Numbered from the stretch's first letter, positions 1 to 8,773 are shown. The stretch: DNA of 55,892 nt from Aneurinibacillus danicus (GCF_007991215.1 NZ_BJXX01000016.1:1-55892); one strand, 5' to 3'. Notes: generated from the letters alone by a model not told the origin. Translations and numbers: made by a program.

Positions 1-75
1 CCCTTCCCTTCATTTTCATGGCAGGACTTGTGGCCGTTCAGCCATGATAGCTTCGTTAACGGAAAGGGAGATTGT
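1..75 (+). repeat. dispersed repeat R3, partial copy at window edge
   Basis: The first bases closely match a block at 11287-11345 (CCCTTCCCT, then ATTTTCATG, CTTGTGGC and CAGCCATG in the same order) and, more loosely, blocks at 35577-35640 and 49260-49350 on the opposite strand. It is cut by the window edge. No coding potential is seen. From about 76 to 224 the sequence is very AT-rich and holds only the possible operator described separately. Confidence 0.6.
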
Positions 76-105
76 ATTTTTTTATATTTTACATATAATA
101 ATAAA

Positions 106-206
106 TCTAAAGACCTATATGTCATGAGTTAAGTCATATAATTTTTCAGATAATACCGTTTAATCCGAAAAATATATATACTATTATTGGTCTAAAGACC
201 TTTAGA
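106..206 (+). promoter_or_regulatory. repeated TCTAAAGACCT motif upstream of PilZ gene
   Basis: TCTAAAGACCT occurs at 106-116 and again at 191-201. The second copy is extended into a perfect 7-2-7 palindrome, TCTAAAGACCTTTAGA (191-206), ending 18 bases before the ATG at 225. No clear Shine-Dalgarno lies in front of that ATG, so the palindrome could be an operator or a start-proximal hairpin. The binding factor is unknown. Confidence 0.4.
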
Positions 207-224
207 TCATAAAATAAATAAATC

Positions 225-689
225 ATGGTGATAATTGTGTATCATACGAACAGAAGAAAAGAAGAACGCCAATTTTTAGAGATTCCTCTCTGCTCTGAAG
301 TAACGATTGGTTCAATTAATAAGCAAGAGATTTCATGCGGTGTAATGAAAATTTGTATTAAAGATGTCTCGATTCACGGCTTACGCTTTATCTCCTCCCT
401 TCGCTTCCCTGTAAACTCGAATCTTCTGCTTAAGTTCCAAACCCGAATTATGGATATGCTTATCACGCTAACCGGACAGATTATATGGCGAAGCTCCTCC
501 CCGTTCAAACCGAGCACTTATGAATACGGGGTGCAACTGCTTCACGACGATTTTACCCGTTCACTATTCACAAAGTTATTTAATGATATGAGCGTCTGGC
601 TCAAAAAAGTTCCATTTGTTCCAGGGTGTCGCTTCTGCAACACAGAAAGCTGTCCACTTTATTCCGTCAACAAACAAAAAGCGCAATGA
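225..689 (+). CDS. PilZ domain protein (candidate c-di-GMP receptor)
   Basis: A 154-residue soluble protein. The two PilZ signature elements are visible: RxxxR at residues 11-15 and DxSxxG at 47-52, which in the family bind cyclic di-GMP. After the domain comes a short tail with cysteines at 135, 138 and 143 (CxxCxxxxC), not a usual part of PilZ proteins; it could bind a metal or form disulfides. There is no signal peptide or membrane segment. The gene stands alone and converges on the malic enzyme gene, sharing a bidirectional terminator. The start at 225 has no good ribosome binding site, so the true start could differ by a few codons. The output process it controls cannot be told from context. 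Confidence 0.75.
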   Translation: MVIIVYHTNRRKEERQFLEIPLCSEVTIGSINKQEISCGVMKICIKDVSIHGLRFISSLRFPVNSNLLLKFQTRIMDMLITLTGQIIWRSSSPFKPSTYEYGVQLLHDDFTRSLFTKLFNDMSVWLKKVPFVPGCRFCNTESCPLYSVNKQKAQ

Positions 690-724
690 AAAGACGCTCC
701 GTTTAAGGGAACGAAGCGTCTTTT
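689..724. terminator. bidirectional terminator
   Basis: AAAAGACGCT and AGCGTCTTTT form a 10-bp inverted repeat around a 16-base loop, with T runs on both strands, between the convergent PilZ and malic enzyme genes. Confidence 0.85.
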
Positions 725-730
725 CCAATA

Positions 731-2170
731 CTATTCTACGGTTTCTTTCTTGCGCTTATCACGCGGTATTTTACGTGCAACACCGGTTTTAATCGCTGCA
801 TCCACGACAGCATCCCGCACATTCTTCACAACCTTGTCATTGAAGACGCTTGGAATGATATACTGCTCGTTCAACTCTTCCTCTGTGATAATAGAGGCGA
901 TGGCTTGCGCCGCCGCGACTTTCATCTCTTCATTGATATCTGTAGCCCGGCAATCAAACGCCCCGCGGAAAATGCCCGGGAAGCAAAGCACATTATTAAT
1001 CTGGTTCGGATAATCAGAACGCCCGGTTGCAAGCACCCGCACAATGCCAGCCGCTTCTTCCGGATCGATTTCCGGCTGCGGATTAGCCATAGCGAATACA
1101 ATCGGATCCTTTGCCATTGTTTGCACCATTTCTTTAGACAGGATGTTACCGCGCGATACGCCGATGAAGACATCAGCGCCCACCAGCGCATCCGCTAATT
1201 GTCCCTGCACATCGTCCGGATTCGTGATGTTCGAAATTTCTTCCCACACCGGATTCTCGTACGTAACGGAGCGGGACAGAATACCGTCGCGATCCACCCC
1301 GATGACCTGCTTGGCGCCTGCGCTCAACAGAATCTTTGTGCAGGCGACACCCGCCGCGCCCATGCCGGTCACAACAATCTTACAATCTTCAATCTTTTTG
1401 TCGACGATTTTTAACGCATTCAGCAAGCCGGACAGGATGACGACCGCTGTTCCGTGCTGATCATCATGGAATACCGGAATATCCAGACGTTCACGTAGCG
1501 CCTTCTCAATTTCAAAGCAGCGCGGTGCAGAAATATCCTCCAGGTTGATGCCGCCGAATGCCGGCGCCATGCGTACAATTGTTTCAATAATTTCATCTGT
1601 ATCTTTCGTATCCAGACAAATCGGGAATCCGTCCACCTGCGCCAGTTGCTTAAACAGCATTGCTTTCCCTTCCATTACCGGCATTGCGGCATATGGCCCG
1701 ACGTCACCAAGCCCTAACACCGCCGTTCCGTCGCTCACGATAGCGACTGTATTCCGTTTAATGGTAAGCTTGTACGCTTTATACGGATCCTGAGCAATCG
1801 CTTCGCATACGTTTGCCACGCCCGGCGTGTAAACACGGGATAAGTCCTCCCGGTTCTGAATTGGGCGCTTCGCCCGTACCTCGATTTTCCCGCCGATATG
1901 GCTCAAGAATGTCCGGTCCGATACTGTAATAATCTCCACACCCGGCAGTGCTTCAATGTTCTTAATGACTTCCTCGATTTGCGGTCTGCTTTTTGTGTTA
2001 ATTGTATAGTCACGCACCGTAGCTTCATTTGACGACTGTACAACGTCCATCGCCACGATATCTCCGTTCGCTTTGCCAACTGCAGTCGCGATATCCACAA
2101 AATTTACTTTGCGCACATCCAATTGCAAGCGCAAAATAATACTGGTTCCTAATAATGTAAACGGCTTCAT
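731..2170 (-). CDS. NAD(P)-dependent malic enzyme with N-terminal ACT domain
   Basis: Malic enzyme (malate to pyruvate plus CO2 with NAD(P)H), about 479 residues. An ACT-like regulatory domain occupies about residues 1-80, followed by the malic domain (VYTPGVA, TAVLGLGDVG, VFHDDQHGTAVV) and the nucleotide-binding domain (GMGAAGVA). The open frame extends 16 codons further upstream, but the start at 2170 is preferred because GGAGGAGAAC sits directly before that ATG. An ACT-containing malic enzyme implies allosteric control by a small ligand, perhaps an amino acid. It supports gluconeogenesis or malate use. Transcribed alone, convergent with the PilZ gene. Confidence 0.93.
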   Translation of the reverse strand: MKPFTLLGTSIILRLQLDVRKVNFVDIATAVGKANGDIVAMDVVQSSNEATVRDYTINTKSRPQIEEVIKNIEALPGVEIITVSDRTFLSHIGGKIEVRAKRPIQNREDLSRVYTPGVANVCEAIAQDPYKAYKLTIKRNTVAIVSDGTAVLGLGDVGPYAAMPVMEGKAMLFKQLAQVDGFPICLDTKDTDEIIETIVRMAPAFGGINLEDISAPRCFEIEKALRERLDIPVFHDDQHGTAVVILSGLLNALKIVDKKIEDCKIVVTGMGAAGVACTKILLSAGAKQVIGVDRDGILSRSVTYENPVWEEISNITNPDDVQGQLADALVGADVFIGVSRGNILSKEMVQTMAKDPIVFAMANPQPEIDPEEAAGIVRVLATGRSDYPNQINNVLCFPGIFRGAFDCRATDINEEMKVAAAQAIASIITEEELNEQYIIPSVFNDKVVKNVRDAVVDAAIKTGVARKIPRDKRKKETVE

Positions 2171-2341
2171 GTTCTCCTCCTTTTTCCAAAAACCCAAAAA
2201 TACATGATCCATGATCATAGTAATACAACTGTTTATTTTAACTGTAACAGCAGGAAAAAGGAAAGTCCCTATAGCACTTTTGAAAATATTAGCATGGAAA
2301 AAATGTTATAAACACACAGCCAGGTTTTTATAATGCCTCTT

Positions 2342-2554
2342 TCACCTTATATCTCCATTATCATTAAGCGGATTCATGCCCGCTTCTTTAGCTTTATCGG
2401 TTAGAGAATGAAGGCTATCGACGATGGAGGTTAGACGAACAAGGTGCTGCTGTACCTGGCCGGGCGATTGCGCTGTCTCCTTCAAGCTTGTTGCACATTC
2501 CACCAGCTGATCCGCAAGCCGATGTGCCAATGTAATATCAAACTGTCGATCCAT
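2342..2554 (-). CDS. small conserved-looking hypothetical protein
   Basis: A 70-residue protein with a good ribosome binding site (GTGAGGTGA before the ATG at 2554). It is hydrophilic and predicted mainly alpha-helical, with heptad-like leucine/isoleucine spacing (LADQLVECATSL, then LVRLTSIVDSLHSL), so a small helical bundle or coiled coil is plausible. No family recognised. It is divergent from dapH. Confidence 0.65.
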   Translation of the reverse strand: MDRQFDITLAHRLADQLVECATSLKETAQSPGQVQQHLVRLTSIVDSLHSLTDKAKEAGMNPLNDNGDIR

Positions 2555-2638
2555 ATTTTCACCTCACGATACGTTTCTTCTCTTTAGTATGGAAGAAAAA
2601 TGCGAAAGCATACTCAAAGCGTTTTTGTCTTTACTCGT

Positions 2639-2666
2639 TTAACTTCATAAATCAAAATGGTATAAT
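2639..2666 (+). promoter_or_regulatory. probable sigma-A promoter of dapH
   Basis: A TATAAT -10 element at 2661-2666 lies 16 bases after TTAACT (2639-2644), about 70 bp upstream of the dapH start. No lysine riboswitch or T-box is seen in this leader. Confidence 0.6.
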
Positions 2667-2736
2667 GGGATGCAATGAGACAAGCATACTCATTTAGTTT
2701 CCGTGTATAGATAGGCAGGAAAGGAGTTAAGGATTC

Positions 2737-3447
2737 ATGAAAGAAATGAATGCACAACAAATTATCGAATTTATCCAAAAAAGTGAGAAGAAAACACCGG
2801 TTAAAGTACATATTAAAGGAGATATCGAAGGCATTGATTTTGGTGCCAATACAAAATCCTTTATTACTGGCAATGTAGGTGTTCTGTTTGGCGACTGGAA
2901 AGAAATCCAGCCGGTGCTTGAAGCCAACCAGGCGAAAATCGAAGACTATGTGGTGGAAAATGACCGCCGCAACTCTGCGATTCCGCTGCTCGACATGAAA
3001 AATATCCAGGCTCGCATCGAGCCGGGCGCCATCATTCGCGACCAGGTAGAGATCGGAAACAACGCGGTTATCATGATGGGCGCTATGATTAACATTGGGG
3101 CAGTTATCGGCGAAGGCACAATGATTGACATGAACGTTGTAGTAGGTGGCCGCGGTACCATCGGTAAGAACTGCCATATCGGCGCCGGTGCCGTTATCGC
3201 AGGCGTTATCGAACCGCCGTCTGCCAAGCCAGTTGTTATTGAAGACGACGTTGTGGTTGGTGCAAATGCGGTCATTCTCGAAGGTGTACGCGTAGGACAG
3301 GGCTCCGTCGTTGCCGCAGGTGCGGTCGTTATCGATGATGTACCGCCAAACAGCGTAGTGGCAGGTACACCGGCGCGCGTAATTAAAACGATCGACGAAA
3401 AAACAAAATCTAAGACGGAAATTAAACAGGAACTCCGTCAACTGTAA
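2737..3447 (+). CDS. dapH: 2,3,4,5-tetrahydropyridine-2,6-dicarboxylate N-acetyltransferase
   Basis: Acetylates tetrahydrodipicolinate in the acetylase branch of diaminopimelate/lysine synthesis, feeding peptidoglycan and, in spore formers, dipicolinate. The 236-residue length is typical. An N-terminal alpha/beta domain (about 1-85) is followed by a left-handed beta helix of hexapeptide repeats ([26 protein letters not shown] style) to about residue 215. The ribosome binding site AAAGGAG precedes ATG 2737. It is the first gene of a dapH-dapL pair, with a terminator-like hairpin in the 86-bp gap to dapL. Confidence 0.97.
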   Translation: MKEMNAQQIIEFIQKSEKKTPVKVHIKGDIEGIDFGANTKSFITGNVGVLFGDWKEIQPVLEANQAKIEDYVVENDRRNSAIPLLDMKNIQARIEPGAIIRDQVEIGNNAVIMMGAMINIGAVIGEGTMIDMNVVVGGRGTIGKNCHIGAGAVIAGVIEPPSAKPVVIEDDVVVGANAVILEGVRVGQGSVVAAGAVVIDDVPPNSVVAGTPARVIKTIDEKTKSKTEIKQELRQL

Positions 3448-3460
3448 TCGACGCGGAAAG

Positions 3461-3509
3461 CTGGCGCTCGGCCTGGACAAGCAAGGGCCGGACGCCGGTT
3501 TTTCTTTTT
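3461..3509 (+). terminator. intercistronic terminator-like hairpin between dapH and dapL
   Basis: CTGGCGCTCGGCC pairs with GGCCGGACGCCGG around an 8-14 base loop and is followed by TTTTTCTTTTTC. It lies before the dapL ribosome binding site, so it should lower dapL expression relative to dapH or protect the dapH 3' end. Confidence 0.65.
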
Positions 3510-3533
3510 CATGAATGAAGAGGTGATACATTT

Positions 3534-4664
3534 ATGGGCGTGGATGCACTGCCATTTATTAAAATTCGCCGGGAACTGCACAAGATTCCGGAACCGGGCT
3601 TTAAAGAGTTTAAAACACAGCGTTTCCTGCTGGATTATCTGAACGGTTTACCGCAGGAGCGGATGGAAATCAAGACGTGGCGTACCGGCATCCTGGTAAA
3701 AGTCAGGGGTTCCAACCCGAGCAAGCGCCTGGGCTACCGGGCTGATATGGACGGTCTGCCCATCACAGAAGAAACTTCCTGTGAATTCCGTTCCACTCAC
3801 CCCGGGTTTATGCACGCCTGCGGCCATGATATGCACATGGCAATCGCGCTTGGCGTTCTGACACACTTTGTGGAAAACCAGGTCAAAGACGACTTGATTT
3901 TCATTTTCCAACCTGCGGAGGAAGGTCCGGGGGGCGCGCAGCCGATGCTTGCAAGCAAGGAGTTTCAGGATTTTCAGCCGGATGCGATATTCGCTCTGCA
4001 CATCGCACCGGAGTATCCGGTGGGTACGGTTGCGCTCAAACCGGGAATTCTGTTCGCCAATACGTCGGAGCTATTTATTGACCTAAAGGGCAAAGGCGGA
4101 CATGCCGCATTCCCGCATACCGCGAACGACATGGTTATCGCAGCGGCCCATCTGGCGACACAACTGCAAAGCATTGTCTCCCGCAACATCGATCCGCTTG
4201 ATTCCGCCGTCGTTACCATCGGCAAAATCGAAGGCGGCACCAAACAGAATATTATCGCCGAGAAAGCGCGGTTAGAAGGCACCATCCGTACGCTTTCGAT
4301 GGAATCAATGCAGAAGGTCAAGTCACGCATCGAAGCGCTGGTGCGCGGTACAGAAGCCGGATTCGAATGCAGTGCCGCCATCGACTATGGGGCTAATTAC
4401 TGCCAGGTATACAACGATGAAACGCTGACCCGCGAGTTTATGGACTGGGTACAGGAGAGCGGCGTAGCCAACCTGATTGAGTGCAAAACAGCGATGACCG
4501 GTGAAGATTTTGGCTACTTTCTCGCAGAAATCCCGGGCTTCCTCTTCTGGCTCGGTGTCAATACGCCGTACGGGCTGCACCATGCGAGAATCGAACCGGA
4601 TGAAGGCGCCATCGAGGTGGCCATCCGGGTGCTCACACAATATTTTACATTTAAGGCCTCCTAA
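3534..4664 (+). CDS. dapL: N-acetyldiaminopimelate deacetylase
   Basis: M20 family metallohydrolase, 376 residues. It removes the acetyl group from N-acetyl-LL-diaminopimelate, the later step of the pathway begun by DapH. Visible metal-site motifs are YRADMDGLP and HACGHDMH near the N-terminus, QPAEEGPGG, and a C-terminal [11 protein letters not shown]. The central dimerisation domain has [10 protein letters not shown]. It follows dapH by 86 bp with its own ribosome binding site (GAGGTGA) and ends at a strong terminator. Other M20 amidohydrolases look alike, but pairing with dapH makes this call firm. The symbol follows Bacillus usage. Confidence 0.93.
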   Translation: MGVDALPFIKIRRELHKIPEPGFKEFKTQRFLLDYLNGLPQERMEIKTWRTGILVKVRGSNPSKRLGYRADMDGLPITEETSCEFRSTHPGFMHACGHDMHMAIALGVLTHFVENQVKDDLIFIFQPAEEGPGGAQPMLASKEFQDFQPDAIFALHIAPEYPVGTVALKPGILFANTSELFIDLKGKGGHAAFPHTANDMVIAAAHLATQLQSIVSRNIDPLDSAVVTIGKIEGGTKQNIIAEKARLEGTIRTLSMESMQKVKSRIEALVRGTEAGFECSAAIDYGANYCQVYNDETLTREFMDWVQESGVANLIECKTAMTGEDFGYFLAEIPGFLFWLGVNTPYGLHHARIEPDEGAIEVAIRVLTQYFTFKAS

Positions 4665-4667
4665 AAA

Positions 4668-4702
4668 AGGCCGGTTGCGATTCACTCGCGCCGGCCTCTT
4701 TT
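4668..4702 (+). terminator. rho-independent terminator of dapH-dapL
   Basis: AGGCCGG and CCGGCCT, with an inner GCGA/TCGC pairing, are followed by CTTTTC directly after the dapL stop. Confidence 0.85.
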
Positions 4703-4709
4703 CATATTT

Positions 4710-4820
4710 TCATTCTGCTTCAACCGGTGATTTATACTGATTTCGCATACAGAATTTCAGTATTTTTCCCGATGCGTTACGGGGGATTGCCTCCAAAATA
4801 TACATCCGGAAATAACCATA
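4710..4820 (-). pseudogene. relic C-terminus of an AMP-forming acyl-CoA ligase
   Basis: Between the dapL terminator and the acyl-CoA dehydrogenase stop, the minus strand has 36 open codons ending in TGA that encode FRMYILEAIPRNASGKILK and a short tail. IPRNASGKILK is the A10 core motif that carries the catalytic lysine of adenylate-forming enzymes and normally lies close to the C-terminus. There is no room for the missing 450 or more residues, because the region upstream on this strand is the intact dehydrogenase gene. It is a leftover 3' end. Seen in sequence; family assignment from the motif. Confidence 0.75.
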
Positions 4821-4830
4821 CCTTCCCTTC

Positions 4831-6006
4831 TTACATCCCCAAATTTTTGGCAATGATCACTTTCATAATCTCGTTTGTGCCCGCATAAATGGCGGCCACC
4901 GGAATGTCACGGTAGCGGCGGGCGATCGGGTATTCTTCCATATAACCATAGCCGCCATGCAATTGCATGCACTGGTTGGCAACACGCCGCGCCATCTCCG
5001 TCGTCCACCATTTGGCCATCGACACCTGGGTTACGACATCTTTACCCTGCATGTGGTTAACAATGAGATCGTCTACGAACGTGCGGCCCACCTCGATTTC
5101 CGTCGCCATCTCCGCAATCGTGAATTGGATGTGCTGAAGCTTCGATAGCGGTTTGCCGAACGCTTCCCGTTCTTTCACATACTGTAGCGTCATCCGAAGC
5201 ATCTCTTCGGCGGCGGTTTGTGCGCAGATTGCGACCACAAGCCGCTCCTGCTGCAGCTTTTCCATCAGATAGATAAACCCTTTCCCCTCCTCACCAAGCA
5301 GGTTAGCTACAGGTACACGCGCATCTTCGAAAATCAGTTCCGCCGTGTCCTGGCTGTGCAGCCCCACTTTATCAAGCTTGCGTCCGCGTGAGAAGCCCGG
5401 GGTGTTCCGCTCGACCAAGAGCAGGCTTACCCCTTTGTGCGGCGGATTGGCTTTCGGATCAGTCTTGCATGCAACCAGAATCAAATCTGACTGGATGCCG
5501 TTCGTAATAAATGTTTTTTGGCCGTTCAAAATGTAGTAATCCCCGTCTCTAATCGCTGTGGTGCGAATGCCTGCCAGGTCTGAACCTGCACCAGGCTCCG
5601 TCATTGCAATCGCGGTAATCACGTCCCCGGCCACGCAAGGCGGCAGATATTTTGCTTTCTGCTCTTCCGTTCCGTAGGAGGCAATGTACGGTGTCACAAT
5701 GTCATTGTGCAGGCCGATGCCCACCAGCCCGGAACCGATGCGTTCCAGCTCTTCATTGATAATGACAGAGAAGCCGAAATCGACGCCCAGGCCGCCGTAT
5801 GCTTCATCTACCCACGGACACAAAAATCCGTTGTCGCCCATCTTCTTCCAGAACTCACGTGGAATGATTCGATCCTGTTCCCATTGGTCGAAATACGGAG
5901 CCGCTTCTTTCTCCAGAAACTTGCGGAGCGAATCCCGAAACATCAAGTGCTCCTCGGAAAAATATGCCCGCGCCGGATTGCGTGATGTCAGCGTAGTAGT
6001 TCCCAC
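4831..6006 (-). CDS. acyl-CoA dehydrogenase
   Basis: A 391-residue FAD-dependent acyl-CoA dehydrogenase (alpha,beta-desaturation of acyl-CoA, passing electrons to ETF). N-terminal helical domain, central beta domain (AMTEPGAGSDLAGI, NGQKTFITNG), and C-terminal helical domain with QLHGGYGYMEEYPIARRYRD and YAGTNEIMKVIIAKNLG. The start is a GTG at 6006 preceded by GGAGGAGATTTC. It is monocistronic today but sits between two acyl-CoA ligase relics (6022-6081 and 4710-4820), suggesting that it once belonged to a larger fatty-acid or branched-acid degradation cluster. Chain-length specificity cannot be read. Confidence 0.93.
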   Translation of the reverse strand: MGTTTLTSRNPARAYFSEEHLMFRDSLRKFLEKEAAPYFDQWEQDRIIPREFWKKMGDNGFLCPWVDEAYGGLGVDFGFSVIINEELERIGSGLVGIGLHNDIVTPYIASYGTEEQKAKYLPPCVAGDVITAIAMTEPGAGSDLAGIRTTAIRDGDYYILNGQKTFITNGIQSDLILVACKTDPKANPPHKGVSLLLVERNTPGFSRGRKLDKVGLHSQDTAELIFEDARVPVANLLGEEGKGFIYLMEKLQQERLVVAICAQTAAEEMLRMTLQYVKEREAFGKPLSKLQHIQFTIAEMATEIEVGRTFVDDLIVNHMQGKDVVTQVSMAKWWTTEMARRVANQCMQLHGGYGYMEEYPIARRYRDIPVAAIYAGTNEIMKVIIAKNLGM

Positions 6007-6021
6007 GAAATCTCCTCCCTC

Positions 6022-6081
6022 ATTAACTTTTCGTTCGCTGCCCTGCCAGAAACGGTCGCACAGTTCGCGCTTCAGAATTTT
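6022..6081 (-). pseudogene. second acyl-CoA ligase relic upstream of the dehydrogenase
   Basis: Immediately upstream of the dehydrogenase start, and in the same frame, the minus strand reads KILKRELCDRFWQGSERKVN. This is the characteristic end of long-chain acyl-CoA synthetases (GKILKRELR-x-x-FW-x-G-x-x-RKVN). A TGA directly precedes the lysine codon and the rest of the gene is absent. Only the last 20 codons survive. Confidence 0.65.
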
Positions 6082-6287
6082 TCAGCATGAGCAGCGCCAT
6101 CCAATCGCTTTTCTGTACGTGGAGCCCGCATCCCGCTCTCCTTACAACTACTTCATGTTTTTGAAAATTCCTTCTTGTTTATTCAAAAATTTTCCATTCA
6201 TCCTCCTGTTCCTTATTTTTTCATACAGTTTTCAGAGAAAATGTTTATAGTAAAGTTAAGGATACTGGCAAAAAGGGGGGCTATGCA

Positions 6288-6959
6288 ATGCGCATCCTGC
6301 TTGCGGAAGATGATCGAAAATTAGGAAACTTAATTGCGCATATGCTGAAAAAAGAAAGATACGCTGTGGACTGGACAATGAATGGAATGGAGGCATACGA
6401 ACGTTTGGGAGCGGAACTGTACGATTTGCTAATTTTAGATTGGATGATGCCCGGGAAAGACGGAATTTCTGTTTGCCGCGATCTACGACAGGAAGGCTAT
6501 CAAGGAGCAATTTTGCTTCTGACCGCACGGGATTCAGTAGATGATCGGGTATGCGGGCTTGACGCGGGAGCAGACGATTATCTGGTGAAACCGTTCGATT
6601 TCGCTGAACTGTTCGCACGCATTCGCTCGCTGCTGCGCCGCAGGCAACTTCCGCTTGCGGAAGAAGTCATTCCTATTCGCGATCTACTGCTGAATTGCAA
6701 TCAGAGAAGTGTACAGCGAAATGGAGAAGACATTCAGCTTACCCCGCGTGAATTCCAACTACTTGAACTACTTGCACGCAATCGCGGGCACATCGTGCCG
6801 CGCGATACCATCCTCGACCGTGTCTGGGGGTACGATGCGGAAGTAAGCAGCAACACGCTGGACGCTTTCGTGCGCCTGCTGCGCAAAAAGATTGATCGCC
6901 CCGGGGAAAGTACGCTAATTCGCAACGTACGTGGCATCGGCTATAAGCTAGAGGTGTAG
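6288..6959 (+). CDS. OmpR-family response regulator
   Basis: A 223-residue two-component regulator. The receiver domain has the acidic pair E7/D8/D9, phospho-acceptor D51 (LILDWMMPGKDG) and the conserved lysine in DDYLVKPF. A C-terminal winged helix (LTPREFQLLELLARNRGHIVPRDTIL to VRGIGYKLEV) binds DNA. The ribosome binding site AAAAGGGGGG lies before ATG 6288. It is followed 1 bp later by its histidine kinase, so the two are co-transcribed. The signal is unknown; the convergent YedZ/ApbE genes are neighbours but not proven targets. Confidence 0.95.
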   Translation: MRILLAEDDRKLGNLIAHMLKKERYAVDWTMNGMEAYERLGAELYDLLILDWMMPGKDGISVCRDLRQEGYQGAILLLTARDSVDDRVCGLDAGADDYLVKPFDFAELFARIRSLLRRRQLPLAEEVIPIRDLLLNCNQRSVQRNGEDIQLTPREFQLLELLARNRGHIVPRDTILDRVWGYDAEVSSNTLDAFVRLLRKKIDRPGESTLIRNVRGIGYKLEV

Positions 6960-6960
6960 T

Positions 6961-8274
6961 ATGTTTAAAAAAACTCATACCCGCCTAACGATATTATTTA
7001 CTGGCTTAATGGTACTGTTTCTATCAGCGTTTGCGGTGATTAGTTATTTCTCATTTTCATTCATTTTGTACCGCGACAGTAAATATCAGACGCTCGAGCT
7101 GGCCGAACAGGAAGCGCAGGAGCACAGGCACAGTTTTGAGCACGATTTTAAAAAGAAAGAGCACATCGATTACAATCCACAAGATTCTTCCTTTTATTAT
7201 ATTGTTCGCCGTGATGGACAAGTCATCGGTGGGGATGAGAGCTTTCCGACCCTTCGTGTCCCCATCATGGAACGTCTGGTCGACTGGCATCCAGGGCCGG
7301 ATGAGGTTCGAATCGAAGAATTCAAGCTTGAAGGCGACAAGAAAATTTATATGGTTATCGCCGGACGTGCTGTCTACAAGAATGGAGACATTATAGGGGC
7401 TATCTATGCAGGCAAAGACATTACCCAGCAGCGGATGACACTTAACCGGCTCACCACCGTATTGGGCATTATAGCCGCCCTCTTTGCCATTGTCTCTTCC
7501 GCTCTGGGCTATTATATGGCGGGCCACGCTATGCGCCCGATTGCCCGCTCGTTTGCAAGACAGCGTGAGTTCGTAGCGGATGCATCCCATGAACTTCGCA
7601 CTCCACTCAGCATTCTCCACTCCTCCCTTGAGGTGTTGGACAGCGAGGAAAGGGAGCACCTCTCTCCCTTCTCGCAGCAAATTATGGACGATATGAAGGA
7701 CGAAGTGGCACGGATGCGCTCGCTAGCCGAAAATTTGCTGACGCTGGCGCGCGCGGACTCCGGTGCACTGGAAGTGACGAAGGAGACGTTTGATCTGTGT
7801 CCCATAGCGGAAAAGCTGGTCCGCTCGTTCCAACCGCTACTCTCCGAACGGGGGCAAACATTGGAACTCAATACGCCCGAAAAATTTGTGATGTATGCCG
7901 ATAAGGAACGGATTACACAACTTCTCTGTATCCTATTGGACAATGCCAGGAAATACACCCCGCAAGGCGGACAAATCACCCTTCGTCTTTATGAAACCAG
8001 AAAAGGAAAAGAGCGCATGCTATGCATCGACGTACAGGATACGGGAATCGGGATTCCACCTGAAGAACAGACTCGCATTTTTGATCGATTCTACCGCGTA
8101 GATAAGGTTCGTTCGAGGGAGTTGGGAAGCACCGGTCTCGGACTTTCGATCGCCAGTTGGATTGTCCGTGTCCACCAGGGTGTTATCCGGGTACAAAGCG
8201 AGCCTGGAAACGGAAGCACATTTACCGTGCAATTCCCAGCAAAATACGCAGGGCAAGCAGGCAAGCGGTTATAG
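6961..8274 (+). CDS. membrane sensor histidine kinase
   Basis: A 437-residue sensor kinase. Transmembrane segments lie at about 9-34 and 165-188, with an extracytoplasmic loop of about 130 residues between them (DSSFYYIVRRDGQVIGG and IIGAIYAGKDIT suggest a PAS/Cache-like sensor fold). The HisKA domain has phospho-acceptor H210 in DASHELRTPL; the ATPase domain has the N box LLDNARKYTP, DTGIGIP and STGLGLSI. The 3' end overlaps the opposing YedZ-like gene by 53 bp (8222-8274), so the two transcripts are mutually antisense there. Confidence 0.94.
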   Translation: MFKKTHTRLTILFTGLMVLFLSAFAVISYFSFSFILYRDSKYQTLELAEQEAQEHRHSFEHDFKKKEHIDYNPQDSSFYYIVRRDGQVIGGDESFPTLRVPIMERLVDWHPGPDEVRIEEFKLEGDKKIYMVIAGRAVYKNGDIIGAIYAGKDITQQRMTLNRLTTVLGIIAALFAIVSSALGYYMAGHAMRPIARSFARQREFVADASHELRTPLSILHSSLEVLDSEEREHLSPFSQQIMDDMKDEVARMRSLAENLLTLARADSGALEVTKETFDLCPIAEKLVRSFQPLLSERGQTLELNTPEKFVMYADKERITQLLCILLDNARKYTPQGGQITLRLYETRKGKERMLCIDVQDTGIGIPPEEQTRIFDRFYRVDKVRSRELGSTGLGLSIASWIVRVHQGVIRVQSEPGNGSTFTVQFPAKYAGQAGKRL

Positions 8275-8773
8275 CGGCAGTTCCGCTATATACAATCTGC
8301 ATCCACAAGGCGTTCGTATCTGTTCCCAATATGACGCCGTGAGTTAACGCCAGCGCATAGGCCAGAAACGCATCATAATGAATGAGACGCCATGCCCTTC
8401 TCCCGATTTTCTTCTGCAAATCGGAAGAGAGGATGAGTAAAAAGAATAAGTAAAAAGAAAGAATGCCTGCCGCTTCCTTTACACTTTCATGGTCAGAAAG
8501 GAACGGAACCGCGATCTCCCAGGCTGTATATGTGACGTAGTCGTCAAATAACAAAACACATCCGTGTAAAAGAGCAAACATAAGGCCAAACCAGCTTGCC
8601 GCATTATGAATCGCGGCAAGCGCGGGACGGAGAGGAAGCGGCAGGATACGCATACTTTGCAAAATGCCTGTCATAACGGCTGTAAAAAGCAGTCCATACG
8701 CCACCAGACCTGCTGCCCGTGTAAGATGCCAGACAGAAAGGATAGGGGCAAGGTATTCAAATACACTCGACAT
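8222..8773 (-). CDS. ferric reductase-like (YedZ/MsrQ-type) transmembrane protein
   Basis: A 183-residue, roughly six-helix membrane protein. Histidines lie in the pattern expected for transmembrane b-haem ligation (WHLTRAAG, IHNAASWFGLMFALLHG, WRLIHYDAFLAYALALTHG). Family members carry electrons across the membrane to periplasmic or extracytoplasmic acceptors. The start at 8773 follows GAGGTG and overlaps the end of the ApbE gene by 17 bp, indicating translational coupling in a three-gene operon (acidic protein, apbE, this gene). No MsrP partner is seen. Confidence 0.8.
   Translation of the reverse strand: MSSVFEYLAPILSVWHLTRAAGLVAYGLLFTAVMTGILQSMRILPLPLRPALAAIHNAASWFGLMFALLHGCVLLFDDYVTYTAWEIAVPFLSDHESVKEAAGILSFYLFFLLILSSDLQKKIGRRAWRLIHYDAFLAYALALTHGVILGTDTNALWMQIVYSGTAAITACLLALRILLGIAR

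Noticed and set aside
2614-3531. 305-codon minus-strand frame opposite dapH
   Set aside because: Antisense to a clear DapH gene with regular hexapeptide repeats, which produce long artificial frames.
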